From contig JAUJYZ010000742.1 of assembly GCA_033675265.1 (NCBI GenBank), positions 424,780 through 488,779 of the forward strand: 64,000 nucleotides of DNA, written 5' to 3'. This stretch comes from Actinostola sp. cb2023. Its lineage: Eukaryota > Cnidaria > Anthozoa > Actiniaria > Actinostolidae. Both the position numbers and the translations under genes were made by a program. Numbering within the stretch: position 1 is the stretch's first letter; every line of letters begins with the position of its first letter. Under the pieces are notes generated by a model. It was given only the letters and a program-made list of their open reading frames with translations. It searched no databases and had not been told where the DNA came from. Positions 9,370 through 21,260 of the stretch are shown piece by piece.

Positions 9370-10033
9370 GTAACTGCTCTTAAGAATATCCATGAAAGTA
9401 ATCCAAAGGGTAGATAATGGCAGATGGCAGATGCATGCGATGTCAGGAAAGGACTTAGAGAGTATATGTCAGGAATGTGGGCTGGGGATGAGAATCTTGA
9501 TGATGGAGAACTGGACAAGCATACACAGGAATACAAACATAGGGTTGAATTTGTCTCAAGTCTTGGAATGAAAGATAGAGAGAGATGCTTTCTTGAGGAC
9601 ATATCCATCATAGTCTCATGGCTCCAAGATGAGATGGTCTTTTTAAACGATGGCTTGAAACATTCAACCGAAGTCTATGAGAAAAAAAGAACAGTTCCAA
9701 ATACACCAGAGGAAATTAAAATGGAACTATCTTGGAACATGACTGGATTTGAAGGACTGATCAAGGAGTCAAAGAACTGACTGCCTTAGAGAGTTGTGTG
9801 TACTTGAATCAAAGCAGCAAAGTTTGGGGAGAAAACTGAGAGAATTCAAAGATGATCTGTTAGCATACACAAAGCAGCTGTACAGAAAGAAAAGAACTGC
9901 AGCATCACATTTAATGGTGTTCATGGTGGCCAGTGAATTAGGAAATGTGAAACCTTATGCTATACCAGTACGTGTGATGCCATATCAGTCAATAAAAGAT
10001 GCAATGTTCAGGGACCACATGGGCATGCCAGTT
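9370..10033 (+). pseudogene. Exon of the unnamed gene with stop and frameshifts (unit 1 copy)
   Basis: The acceptor is GTATATAG and a donor candidate GTTAGT follows 10033. The frame starts VTALKNIHESNPKGR and meets TAA at 9415-9417, then continues in frame as WQMADACDVRKGLREYMSGM to a TGA at 9778-9780. One added base near 9763 and another near 9834 would join this to EFKDDLLAYTKQLYRKKRTA and to the conserved-looking stretch GNVKPYAIPVRVMPYQSI, ending DHMGMPV. The VKPYAIPV..PYQSI pattern is one I associate with repeat-rich orphan families of cnidarians and sponges; function unknown. The same defects recur in all units, except that unit 6 carries an extra A (near 26680) that repairs one junction. 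The breaks therefore predate amplification or are systematic homopolymer errors. Confidence 0.55.
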
Positions 10034-10229
10034 GTTAGTATGTACAAATGTATTAATTTATTATTGTTTTCACTTTACCTAAAATCCTTAGATCCAATCA
10101 GCTCAGAAATGCTATTTGTCACATGACATCAGGGATTTACATGTAGTAAATATATAATATATCATGAGGAACTTAGTGCGACTTTGAATTGCTCAGCAGG
10201 TTCTCTACTTATAGAAATAAAATGTATTT

Positions 10230-10257
10230 CAACACTGTCTTAATCTGTACAGTGTTG
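10230..10257. repeat. 9-bp inverted repeat hairpin
   Basis: CAACACTGT pairs with ACAGTGTTG across a 10-nt loop. It is present in every full unit except unit 4, where it lies within the 192-bp deletion. Confidence 0.6.
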
Positions 10258-10536
10258 ATAACGCTAAACAGCTGCTTTTAATACTTAACACGGTGGGAAC
10301 ATGATACATACCGGAACACGATTTTCAAGGTCATGAGTTGTAAATCATATTCGCGGGCTTTCTCCACACGATAACACATCACTCTGTAAAATCGGTCATT
10401 TTATAAAATACATTTCTATTTTATTTGGTCTATTTTTCTCGGTGCTCATTGTGACTTGAAATCGTATTTAACTCGAAAACGGCAACTAATTATTTTGGCG
10501 GGAACAACACTTCAAATCGGACTTGACTACGTGTCT

Positions 10537-10758
10537 AATTGGCGTCCTGGAAGCAGCAGAGAAACTTGGCCCGCAAGAGCTGTATTTCTGTGAGTATTAC
10601 AGTTTACGGTGATCTCCAGGTGCTTCCTTGGGAATCTAATTCAGCCGGCTTTCGAACATTCGAATTCGCACGACCTGGAATTGCTTAAATTGGCGTCCTG
10701 GAAGCAGCAGAGAAACTTGGCCCGCATAGAGCTGTATCTCTGTGAGTATTGCAGTTTA
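10537..10758. repeat. Imperfect ~70-bp direct repeat within each unit
   Basis: AATTGGCGTCCTGGAAGCAG starts both 10537-10606 and 10688-10758, and the copies differ at about five positions. The second copy overlaps the 3' end of the minus-strand transposase frame, so that frame's tail is probably duplicated filler rather than transposase. Confidence 0.7.
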
Positions 10759-11030
10759 CTGGGAATCTGTGTCGTCCGTAGCTCCGTTAGCGATCGTATC
10801 ATTCGTCGTTGTAAATGGTCATGTATTTTTAGTTTCCTTCCAGGTACTTTTTTCTGATCCTTATTTCGTGATTGTCCTTGACGTCTAAGAATTCTATATA
10901 TTGACGATCTACTTACTCCGATTTTCATAGCTATGTTGGTGATATTGACCTTTCCTAGTTGGTATAAACATTGCACCAGCGTTTTTCGGGCGTAATCATT
11001 GATGTAAAGACCATGACTTGAAAACAGCGC
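10641..11030 (-). pseudogene. Tc1/mariner-like transposase N-terminal HTH fragment (unit 1 copy)
   Basis: The minus-strand frame contains INDYARKTLVQCLYQLGKVN upstream of its first ATG. It continues ITNIAMKIGVSRSSIYRILR and PGRKLKIHDHLQRRMIRSL. This is the layout of the paired-type helix-turn-helix DNA-binding region of Tc1-like transposases, with a GRxxK linker to the second subdomain. It then runs into the ~70-bp direct repeat and stops, so the DDE catalytic domain is absent. Full-length relatives are about 340 residues; here about 60-70 are recognisable. Identical frames occur at 14040-14375, 17449-17784, 20665-21000, 24076-24411, 27486-27821, 30895-31230 and 34302-34637. Confidence 0.55.
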
Positions 11031-11226
11031 ACGCTAATTACATTTTTGGTGTTCACGTCATGTTGGTGTCATGTAATTGTTTTTCGAACTGATGCTCGCT
11101 CACTTTTTCCCAATTCTGCTCGAGCATATAAATAACTTAACCCATAATGCTTTGCGGGTCAAGCAGCACCTCTGTCGTTCATTTTCTTGGAGTTGGGCAT
11201 ATAATTCACATATTATAGCTCTCAGA

Positions 11227-14200
11227 CAATCGTTTGCAAAATACCTTGACACACTTTGAGAAATTCGGACACTTTTTGGCACGCACGAATTTGGGTTTTC
11301 GTCCCCCCTCCCCCTTTCCAATGTTGATTGAGGGCGATGTCGATCTACTGCGTCGTGTTCACCACTCAACATTGTAGTGGGGGAAGGGGGGTTGAGAGTT
11401 CTAAGAATATTATTTCAGGCGCAGTGTCACATTTCTGAAATATCGGTATAAAAAAGACTATTTGTGTCAACTATTTTGCAAACGACTGTAGCTGGTGATT
11501 GTGTACAGTTTGTTGTTGAAAAAAGTGAGGAAGTGATGGTTGAGGAAAGTAGGGAAATAGTGATTGAAGAGAGTTGTGAATCTGTTTTGAATTGTCAGGA
11601 AGAGGTGGATAGTAGGGGCGAATTTGTAGAGGGGGCTGTATCAGGATTATCCACATTGTGATGTACATTATCACCACAGGACATGGTCGAACTGAAGGGT
11701 AACAATCCCTTTGATATTGAGAAGCAACATGGTGTAACACCACAGAAAGGAATTCGACAAAGGAATCAACACACATACAAAACAGATAAGGTTTGTAAAA
11801 TAGATTTGTCAGACAGGATTTTTTATCCATGTTATAGGGCTGATTGGCTTATTTATTGAATTTATAAATTACAAAACACAGAGCTGGAGTGGGACATGTA
11901 TAATCCTTCACATTTTTCTTTTTCTTTTACTCTAAAAAGTATATATATAATATATATATAAAACTTGAATATGAGAAAAGGTAGGCCAATGACGAGCTTC
12001 CAGTAGAAGGATTCCAGAAGGAATTCACAGTCTGCTCTCCATATCAATAGATTAAATATGACGAAACGTTAATATATTATTTGGAACAGTCAGAGGTTGC
12101 CTGCGTCTCTTCTTCTTCGTCATATTTAATCTATATAATATAGATAGATAGATTTATTTCAAGTATTTGTAGCATGATAATTATTTGGAAATATTTTCTT
12201 GTAAAGAAGGGGAAATTCTATTATGTCTTTCATTCCACCATCCAATTTACAATTCCATATTACGCTGTATTTTCAATTTTTAATCATCTCACACTCACTA
12301 TACTTTGAGATTGTACAAAAGCCTGAAACAAGGCTCCAGTGTTTAGATTCATTATAGCATACTTCTGAATATTGTGATCAATTAATGTACATTTTGTCTT
12401 AATACCTAGGCATATGTCAATATAGCTGGACTTGGATCAACACAGCTTTTGAAAAGGATTAAAGATTCAGGGTTTAAGCGGGATGCCCAAATTCAGGTAC
12501 AGTAATGTGAATGGGTCCTTACTAGCTGGGGGTCACATATATGACCATGCATGTCAATCAAAAAGCTTTGCCAAGTACAACTTTGATGCTAGAAATGAAA
12601 CAAGCAAAAATAAGTAACCAGGTTTCAGCTTTACTAGTTCTGCATGGGTAAGTTGTTAGTCAAAGTACTGTACAAAGTACCTACTGTAAAATATGTACAT
12701 AGGGGAAGTCACATTTTTGGTGATATTTCACCTGTTCAAATGTTAATCATGTCCATACATGTATATAGGTAACTGCTCTTAAGAATATCCATGAAAGTAA
12801 TCCAAAGGGTAGATAATGGCAGATGGCAGATGCATGCGATGTCAGGAAAGGACTTAGAGAGTATATGTCAGGAATGTGGGCTGGGGATGAGAATCTTGAT
12901 GATGGAGAACTGGACAAGCATACACAGGAATACAAACATAGGGTTGAATTTGTCTCAAGTCTTGGAATGAAAGATAGAGAGAGATGCTTTCTTGAGGACA
13001 TATCCATCATAGTCTCATGGCTCCAAGATGAGATGGTCTTTTTAAACGATGGCTTGAAACATTCAACCGAAGTCTATGAGAAAAAAAGAACAGTTCCAAA
13101 TACACCAGAGGAAATTAAAATGGAACTATCTTGGAACATGACTGGATTTGAAGGACTGATCAAGGAGTCAAAGAACTGACTGCCTTAGAGAGTTGTGTGT
13201 ACTTGAATCAAAGCAGCAAAGTTTGGGGAGAAAACTGAGAGAATTCAAAGATGATCTGTTAGCATACACAAAGCAGCTGTACAGAAAGAAAAGAACTGCA
13301 GCATCACATTTAATGGTGTTCATGGTGGCCAGTGAATTAGGAAATGTGAAACCTTATGCTATACCAGTACGTGTGATGCCATATCAGTCAATAAAAGATG
13401 CAATGTTCAGGGACCACATGGGCATGCCAGTTGTTAGTATGTACAAATGTATTAATTTATTATTGTTTTCACTTTACCTAAAATCCTTAGATCCAATCAG
13501 CTCAGAAATGCTATTTGTCACATGACATCAGGGATTTACATGTAGTAAATATATAATATATCATGAGGAACTTAGTGCGACTTTGAATTGCTCAGCAGGT
13601 TCTCTACTTATAGAAATAAAATGTATTTCAACACTGTCTTAATCTGTACAGTGTTGATAACGCTAAACAGCTGCTTTTAATACTTAACACGGTGGGAACA
13701 TGATACATACCGGAACACGATTTTCAAGGTCATGAGTTGTAAATCATATTCGCGGGCTTTCTCCACACGATAACACATCACTCTGTAAAATCGGTCATTT
13801 TATAAAATACATTTCTATTTTATTTGGTCTATTTTTCTCGGTGCTCATTGTGACTTGAAATCGTATTTAACTCGAAAACGGCAACTAATTATTTTGGCGG
13901 GAACAACACTTCAAATCGGACTTGACTACGTGTCTAATTGGCGTCCTGGAAGCAGCAGAGAAACTTGGCCCGCAAGAGCTGTATTTCTGTGAGTATTACA
14001 GTTTACGGTGATCTCCAGGTGCTTCCTTGGGAATCTAATTCAGCCGGCTTTCGAACATTCGAATTCGCACGACCTGGAATTGCTTAAATTGGCGTCCTGG
14101 AAGCAGCAGAGAAACTTGGCCCGCATAGAGCTGTATCTCTGTGAGTATTGCAGTTTACTGGGAATCTGTGTCGTCCGTAGCTCCGTTAGCGATCGTATCA

Positions 14201-14635
14201 TTCGTCGTTGTAAATGGTCATGTATTTTTAGTTTCCTTCCAGGTACTTTTTTCTGATCCTTATTTCGTGATTGTCCTTGACGTCTAAGAATTCTATATAT
14301 TGACGATCTACTTACTCCGATTTTCATAGCTATGTTGGTGATATTGACCTTTCCTAGTTGGTATAAACATTGCACCAGCGTTTTTCGGGCGTAATCATTG
14401 ATGTAAAGACCATGACTTCTGCGACTTGAAAACAGCGCACGCTAATTACATTTTTGGTGTTCACGTCATGTTGGTGTCATGTAATTGTTTTTCGAACTGA
14501 TGCTCGCTCACTTTTTCCCAATTCTGCTCGAGCATATATAAAAACTTAACCCATAATGCTTTGCGGGTCAAGCAGCACCTCTGTCGTTCATTTTCTTGGA
14601 GTTGGGCATATAATTCACATATTATAGCTCTCAGA
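11227..14635 (+). repeat. Array unit 2
   Basis: Private C at 11682 (CAGGACATGG; other units have CAGGAAATGG). GGGG form near 12703. Private CATATATAAAAAC form near 14534. The exon copies are at about 12410-12496 and 12769-13432. Confidence 0.9.
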
Positions 14636-17600
14636 CAATCGTTTGCAAAATACCTTGACACACTTTGAGAAATTCGGACACTTTTTGGCACGCACGAATT
14701 TGGGTTTTCGTCCCCCCTCCCCCTTTCCAATGTTGATTGAGGGCGATGTCGATCTACTGCGTCGTGTTCACCACTCAACATTGTAGTGGGGGAAGGGGGG
14801 TTGAGAGTTCTAAGAATATTATTTCAGGCGCAGTGTCACATTTCTGAAATATCGGTATAAAAAAGACTATTTGTGTCAACTATTTTGCAAACGACTGTAG
14901 CTGGTGATTGTGTACAGTTTGTTGTTGAAAAAAGTGAGGAAGTGATGGTTGAGGAAAGTAGGGAAATAGTGATTGAAGAGAGTTGTGAATCTGTTTTGAA
15001 TTGTCAGGAAGAGGTGGATAGTAGGGGCGAATTTGTAGAGGGGGCTGTATCAGGATTATCCACATTGTGATGTACATTATCACCACAGGAAATGGTCGAA
15101 CTGAAGGGTAACAATCCCTTTGATATTGAGAAGCAACATGGTGTAACACCACAGAAAGGAATTCGACAAAGGAATCAACACACATACAAAACAGATAAGG
15201 TTTGTAAAATAGATTTGTCAGACAGGATTTTTTATCCATGTTATAGGGCTGATTGGCTTATTTATTGAATTTATAAATTACAAAACACAGAGCTGGAGTG
15301 GGACATGTATAATCCTTCACATTTTTCTTTTTCTTTTACTCTAAAAAGTATATATATAATATATATATAAAACTTGAATATGAGAAAAGGTAGGCCAATG
15401 ACGAGCTTCCAGTAGAAGGATTCCAGAAGGAATTCACAGTCTGCTCTCCATATCAATAGATTAAATATGACGAAACGTTAATATATTATTTGGAACAGTC
15501 AGAGGTTGCCTGCGTCTCTTCTTCTTCGTCATATTTAATCTATATAATATAGATAGATAGATTTATTTCAAGTATTTGTAGCATGATAATTATTTGGAAA
15601 TATTTTCTTGTAAAGAAGGGGAAATTCTATTATGTCTTTCATTCCACCATCCAATTTACAATTCCATATTACGCTGTATTTTCAATTTTTAATCATCTCA
15701 CACTCACTATACTTTGAGATTGTACAAAAGCCTGAAACAAGGCTCCAGTGTTTAGATTCATTATAGCATACTTCTGAATATTGTGATCAATTAATGTACA
15801 TTTTGTCTTAATACCTAGGCATATGTCAATATAGCTGGACTTGGATCAACACAGCTTTTGAAAAGGATTAAAGATTCAGGGTTTAAGCGGGATGCCCAAA
15901 TTCAGGTACAGTAATGTGAATGGGTCCTTACTAGCTGGGGGTCACATATATGACCATGCATGTCAATCAAAAAGCTTTGCCAAGTACAACTTTGATGCTA
16001 GAAATGAAACAAGCAAAAATAAGTAACCAGGTTTCAGCTTTACTAGTTCTGCATGGGTAAGTTGTTAGTCAAAGTACTGTACAAAGTACCTACTGTAAAA
16101 TATGTACATAGGAAAAGTCACATTTTTGGTGATATTTCACCTGTTCAAATGTTAATCATGTCCATACATGTATATAGGTAACTGCTCTTAAGAATATCCA
16201 TGAAAGTAATCCAAAGGGTAGATAATGGCAGATGGCAGATGCATGCGATGTCAGGAAAGGACTTAGAGAGTATATGTCAGGAATGTGGGCTGGGGATGAG
16301 AATCTTGATGATGGAGAACTGGACAAGCATACACAGGAATACAAACATAGGGTTGAATTTGTCTCAAGTCTTGGAATGAAAGATAGAGAGAGATGCTTTC
16401 TTGAGGACATATCCATCATAGTCTCATGGCTCCAAGATGAGATGGTCTTTTTAAACGATGGCTTGAAACATTCAACCGAAGTCTATGAGAAAAAAAGAAC
16501 AGTTCCAAATACACCAGAGGAAATTAAAATGGAACTATCTTGGAACATGACTGGATTTGAAGGACTGATCAAGGAGTCAAAGAACTGACTGCCTTAGAGA
16601 GTTGTGTGTACTTGAATCAAAGCAGCAAAGTTTGGGGAGAAAACTGAGAGAATTCAAAGATGATCTGTTAGCATACACAAAGCAGCTGTACAGAAAGAAA
16701 AGAACTGCAGCATCACATTTAATGGTGTTCATGGTGGCCAGTGAATTAGGAAATGTGAAACCTTATGCTATACCAGTACGTGTGATGCCATATCAGTCAA
16801 TAAAAGATGCAATGTTCAGGGACCACATGGGCATGCCAGTTGTTAGTATGTACAAATGTATTAATTTATTATTGTTTTCACTTTACCTAAAATCCTTAGA
16901 TCCAATCAGCTCAGAAATGCTATTTGTCACATGACATCAGGGATTTACATGTAGTAAATATATAATATATCATGAGGAACTTAGTGCGACTTTGAATTGC
17001 TCAGCAGGTTCTCTACTTATAGAAATAAAATGTATTTCAACACTGTCTTAATCTGTACAGTGTTGATAACGCTAAACAGCTGCTTTTAATACTTAACACG
17101 GTGGGAACATGATACATACCGGAACACGATTTTCAAGGTCATGAGTTGTAAATCATATTCGCGGGCTTTCTCCACACGATAACACATCACTCTGTAAAAT
17201 CGGTCATTTTATAAAATACATTTCTATTTTATTTGGTCTATTTTTCTCGGTGCTCATTGTGACTTGAAATCGTATTTAACTCGAAAACGGCAACTAATTA
17301 TTTTGGCGGGAACAACACTTCAAATCGGACTTGACTACGTGTCTAATTGGCGTCCTGGAAGCAGCAGAGAAACTTGGCCCGCAAGAGCTGTATTTCTGTG
17401 AGTATTACAGTTTACGGTGATCTCCAGGTGCTTCCTTGGGAATCTAATTCAGCCGGCTTTCGAACATTCGAATTCGCACGACCTGGAATTGCTTAAATTG
17501 GCGTCCTGGAAGCAGCAGAGAAACTTGGCCCGCATAGAGCTGTATCTCTGTGAGTATTGCAGTTTACTGGGAATCTGTGTCGTCCGTAGCTCCGTTAGCG

Positions 17601-18043
17601 ATCGTATCATTCGTCGTTGTAAATGGTCATGTATTTTTAGTTTCCTTCCAGGTACTTTTTTCTGATCCTTATTTCGTGATTGTCCTTGACGTCTAAGAAT
17701 TCTATATATTGACGATCTACTTACTCCGATTTTCATAGCTATGTTGGTGATATTGACCTTTCCTAGTTGGTATAAACATTGCACCAGCGTTTTTCGGGCG
17801 TAATCATTGATGTAAAGACCATGACTTCTGCGACTTGAAAACAGCGCACGCTAATTACATTTTTGGTGTTCACGTCATGTTGGTGTCATGTAATTGTTTT
17901 TCGAACTGATGCTCGCTCACTTTTTCCCAATTCTGCTCGAGCATATAAATAACTTAACCCATAATGCTTTGCGGGTCAAGCAGCACCTCTGTCGTTCATT
18001 TTCTTGGAGTTGGGCATATAATTCACATATTATAGCTCTCAGA
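14636..18043 (+). repeat. Array unit 3
   Basis: Carries GGAAAAG near 16112 instead of GGGGAAG. Otherwise matches the unit consensus, including the in-frame TAA in the exon starting near 16178. Confidence 0.9.
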
Positions 18044-21000
18044 CAATCGTTTGCAAAATACCTTGACACACTTTGAGAAATTCGGACACTTTTTGGCACG
18101 CACGAATTTGGGTTTTCGTCCCCCCTCCCCCTTTCCAATGTTGATTGAGGGCGATGTCGATCTACTGCGTCGTGTTCACCACTCAACATTGTAGTGGGGG
18201 AAGGGGGGTTGAGAGTTCTAAGAATATTATTTCAGGCGCAGTGTCACATTTCTGAAATATCGGTATAAAAAAGACTATTTGTGTCAACTATTTTGCAAAC
18301 GACTGTAGCTGGTGATTGTGTACAGTTTGTTGTTGAAAAAAGTGAGGAAGTGATGGTTGAGGAAAGTAGGGAAATAGTGATTGAAGAGAGTTGTGAATCT
18401 GTTTTGAATTGTCAGGAAGAGGTGGATAGTAGGGGCGAATTTGTAGAGGGGGCTGTATCAGGATTATCCACATTGTGATGTACATTATCACCACAGGAAA
18501 TGGTCGAACTGAAGGGTAACAATCCCTTTGATATTGAGAAGCAACATGGTGTAACACCACAGAAAGGAATTCGACAAAGGAATCAACACACATACAAAAC
18601 AGATAAGGTTTGTAAAATAGATTTGTCAGACAGGATTTTTTATCCATGTTATAGGGCTGATTGGCTTATTTATTGAATTTATAAATTACAAAACACAGAG
18701 CTGGAGTGGGACATGTATAATCCTTCACATTTTTCTTTTTCTTTTACTCTAAAAAGTATATATATAATATATATATAAAACTTGAATATGAGAAAAGGTA
18801 GGCCAATGACGAGCTTCCAGTAGAAGGATTCCAGAAGGAATTCACAGTCTGCTCTCCATATCAATAGATTAAATATGACGAAACGTTAATATATTATTTG
18901 GAACAGTCAGAGGTTGCCTGCGTCTCTTCTTCTTCGTCATATTTAATCTATATAATATAGATAGATAGATTTATTTCAAGTATTTGTAGCATGATAATTA
19001 TTTGGAAATATTTTCTTGTAAAGAAGGGGAAATTCTATTATGTCTTTCATTCCACCATCCAATTTACAATTCCATATTACGCTGTATTTTCAATTTTTAA
19101 TCATCTCACACTCACTATACTTTGAGATTGTACAAAAGCCTGAAACAAGGCTCCAGTGTTTAGATTCATTATAGCATACTTCTGAATATTGTGATCAATT
19201 AATGTACATTTTGTCTTAATACCTAGGCATATGTCAATATAGCTGGACTTGGATCAACACAGCTTTTGAAAAGGATTAAAGATTCAGGGTTTAAGCGGGA
19301 TGCCCAAATTCAGGTACAGTAATGTGAATGGGTCCTTACTAGCTGGGGGTCACATATATGACCATGCATGTCAATCAAAAAGCTTTGCCAAGTACAACTT
19401 TGATGCTAGAAATGAAACAAGCAAAAATAAGTAACCAGGTTTCAGCTTTACTAGTTCTGCATGGGTAAGTTGTTAGTCAAAGTACTGTACAAAGTACCTA
19501 CTGTAAAATATGTACATAGGAAAAGTCACATTTTTGGTGATATTTCACCTGTTCAAATGTTAATCATGTCCATACATGTATATAGGTAACTGCTCTTAAG
19601 AATATCCATGAAAGTAATCCAAAGGGTAGATAATGGCAGATGGCAGATGCATGCGATGTCAGGAAAGGACTTAGAGAGTATATGTCAGGAATGTGGGCTG
19701 GGGATGAGAATCTTGATGATGGAGAACTGGACAAGCATACACAGGAATACAAACATAGGGTTGAATTTGTCTCAAGTCTTGGAATGAAAGATAGAGAGAG
19801 ATGCTTTCTTGAGGACATATCCATCATAGTCTCATGGCTCCAAGATGAGATGGTCTTTTTAAACGATGGCTTGAAACATTCAACCGAAGTCTATGAGAAA
19901 AAAAGAACAGTTCCAAATACACCAGAGGAAATTAAAATGGAACTATCTTGGAACATGACTGGATTTGAAGGACTGATCAAGGAGTCAAAGAACTGACTGC
20001 CTTAGAGAGTTGTGTGTACTTGAATCAAAGCAGCAAAGTTTGGGGAGAAAACTGAGAGAATTCAAAGATGATCTGTTAGCATACACAAAGCAGCTGTACA
20101 GAAAGAAAAGAACTGCAGCATCACATTTAATGGTGTTCATGGTGGCCAGTGAATTAGGAAATGTGAAACCTTATGCTATACCAGTACGTGTGATGCCATA
20201 TCAGTCAATAAAAGATGCAATGTTCAGGGACCACATGGGCATGCCAGTTGTTAGTATGTACAAATGTATTAATTTATTATTGTTTTCACTTTACCTAAAA
20301 TCCTTAGATCCAATCAGCTCAGAAATGCTACATACCGGAACACGATTTTCAAGGTCATGAGTTGTAAATCATATTCGCGGGCTTTCTCCACACGATAACA
20401 CATCACTCTGTAAAATCGGTCATTTTATAAAATACATTTCTATTTTATTTGGTCTATTTTTCTCGGTGCTCATTGTGACTTGAAATCGTATTTAACTCGA
20501 AAACGGCAACTAATTATTTTGGCGGGAACAACACTTCAAATCGGACTTGACTACGTGTCTAATTGGCGTCCTGGAAGCAGCAGAGAAACTTGGCCCGCAA
20601 GAGCTGTATTTCTGTGAGTATTACAGTTTACGGTGATCTCCAGGTGCTTCCTTGGGAATCTAATTCAGCCGGCTTTCGAACATTCGAATTCGCACGACCT
20701 GGAATTGCTTAAATTGGCGTCCTGGAAGCAGCAGAGAAACTTGGCCCGCATAGAGCTGTATCTCTGTGAGTATTGCAGTTTACTGGGAATCTGTGTCGTC
20801 CGTAGCTCCGTTAGCGATCGTATCATTCGTCGTTGTAAATGGTCATGTATTTTTAGTTTCCTTCCAGGTACTTTTTTCTGATCCTTATTTCGTGATTGTC
20901 CTTGACGTCTAAGAATTCTATATATTGACGATCTACTTACTCCGATTTTCATAGCTATGTTGGTGATATTGACCTTTCCTAGTTGGTATAAACATTGCAC

Positions 21001-21260
21001 CAGCGTTTTTCGGGCGTAATCATTGATGTAAAGACCATGACTTCTGCGACTTGAAAACAGCGCACGCTAATTACATTTTTGGTGTTCACGTCATGTTGGT
21101 GTCATGTAATTGTTTTTTCGAACTGATGCTCGCTCACTTTTTCCCAATTCTGCTCGAGCATATAAATAACTTAACCCATAATGCTTTGCGGGTCAAGCAG
21201 CACCTCTGTCGTTCATTTTCTTGGAGTTGGGCATATAATTCACATATTATAGCTCTCAGA
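18044..21260 (+). repeat. Array unit 4, with a 192-bp internal deletion
   Basis: The sequence jumps from AGAAATGCTA to CATACCGG at about 20330, removing the segment present at 10112-10303 in unit 1. The join shares TA on both sides. The deletion changes the downstream frame so that an ORF here ends in a different tail (116 instead of 110 codons). Confidence 0.9.

Larger units (their letters stand above)
7827..11226 (+). repeat. Array unit 1
   Basis: This is the only unit whose MITE keeps its original left flank (the gene exon). It lacks 9 bp (ACTTCTGCG) near 11018 that all other full units carry. It has GGGG at about 9303 and C in ATTGGCGTCC near 10542. Confidence 0.9.

Noticed and set aside
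9348..9611. 87-codon minus-strand frame repeated in every unit (starts MMDMSS)
   Set aside because: Antisense shadow of the exon starting at 9370; no family resemblance.
11100..11372. 90-codon minus-strand frame and 60-codon plus-strand frame at unit junctions
   Set aside because: Both run through the MITE end and unit boundary; they are products of the junction, not genes.
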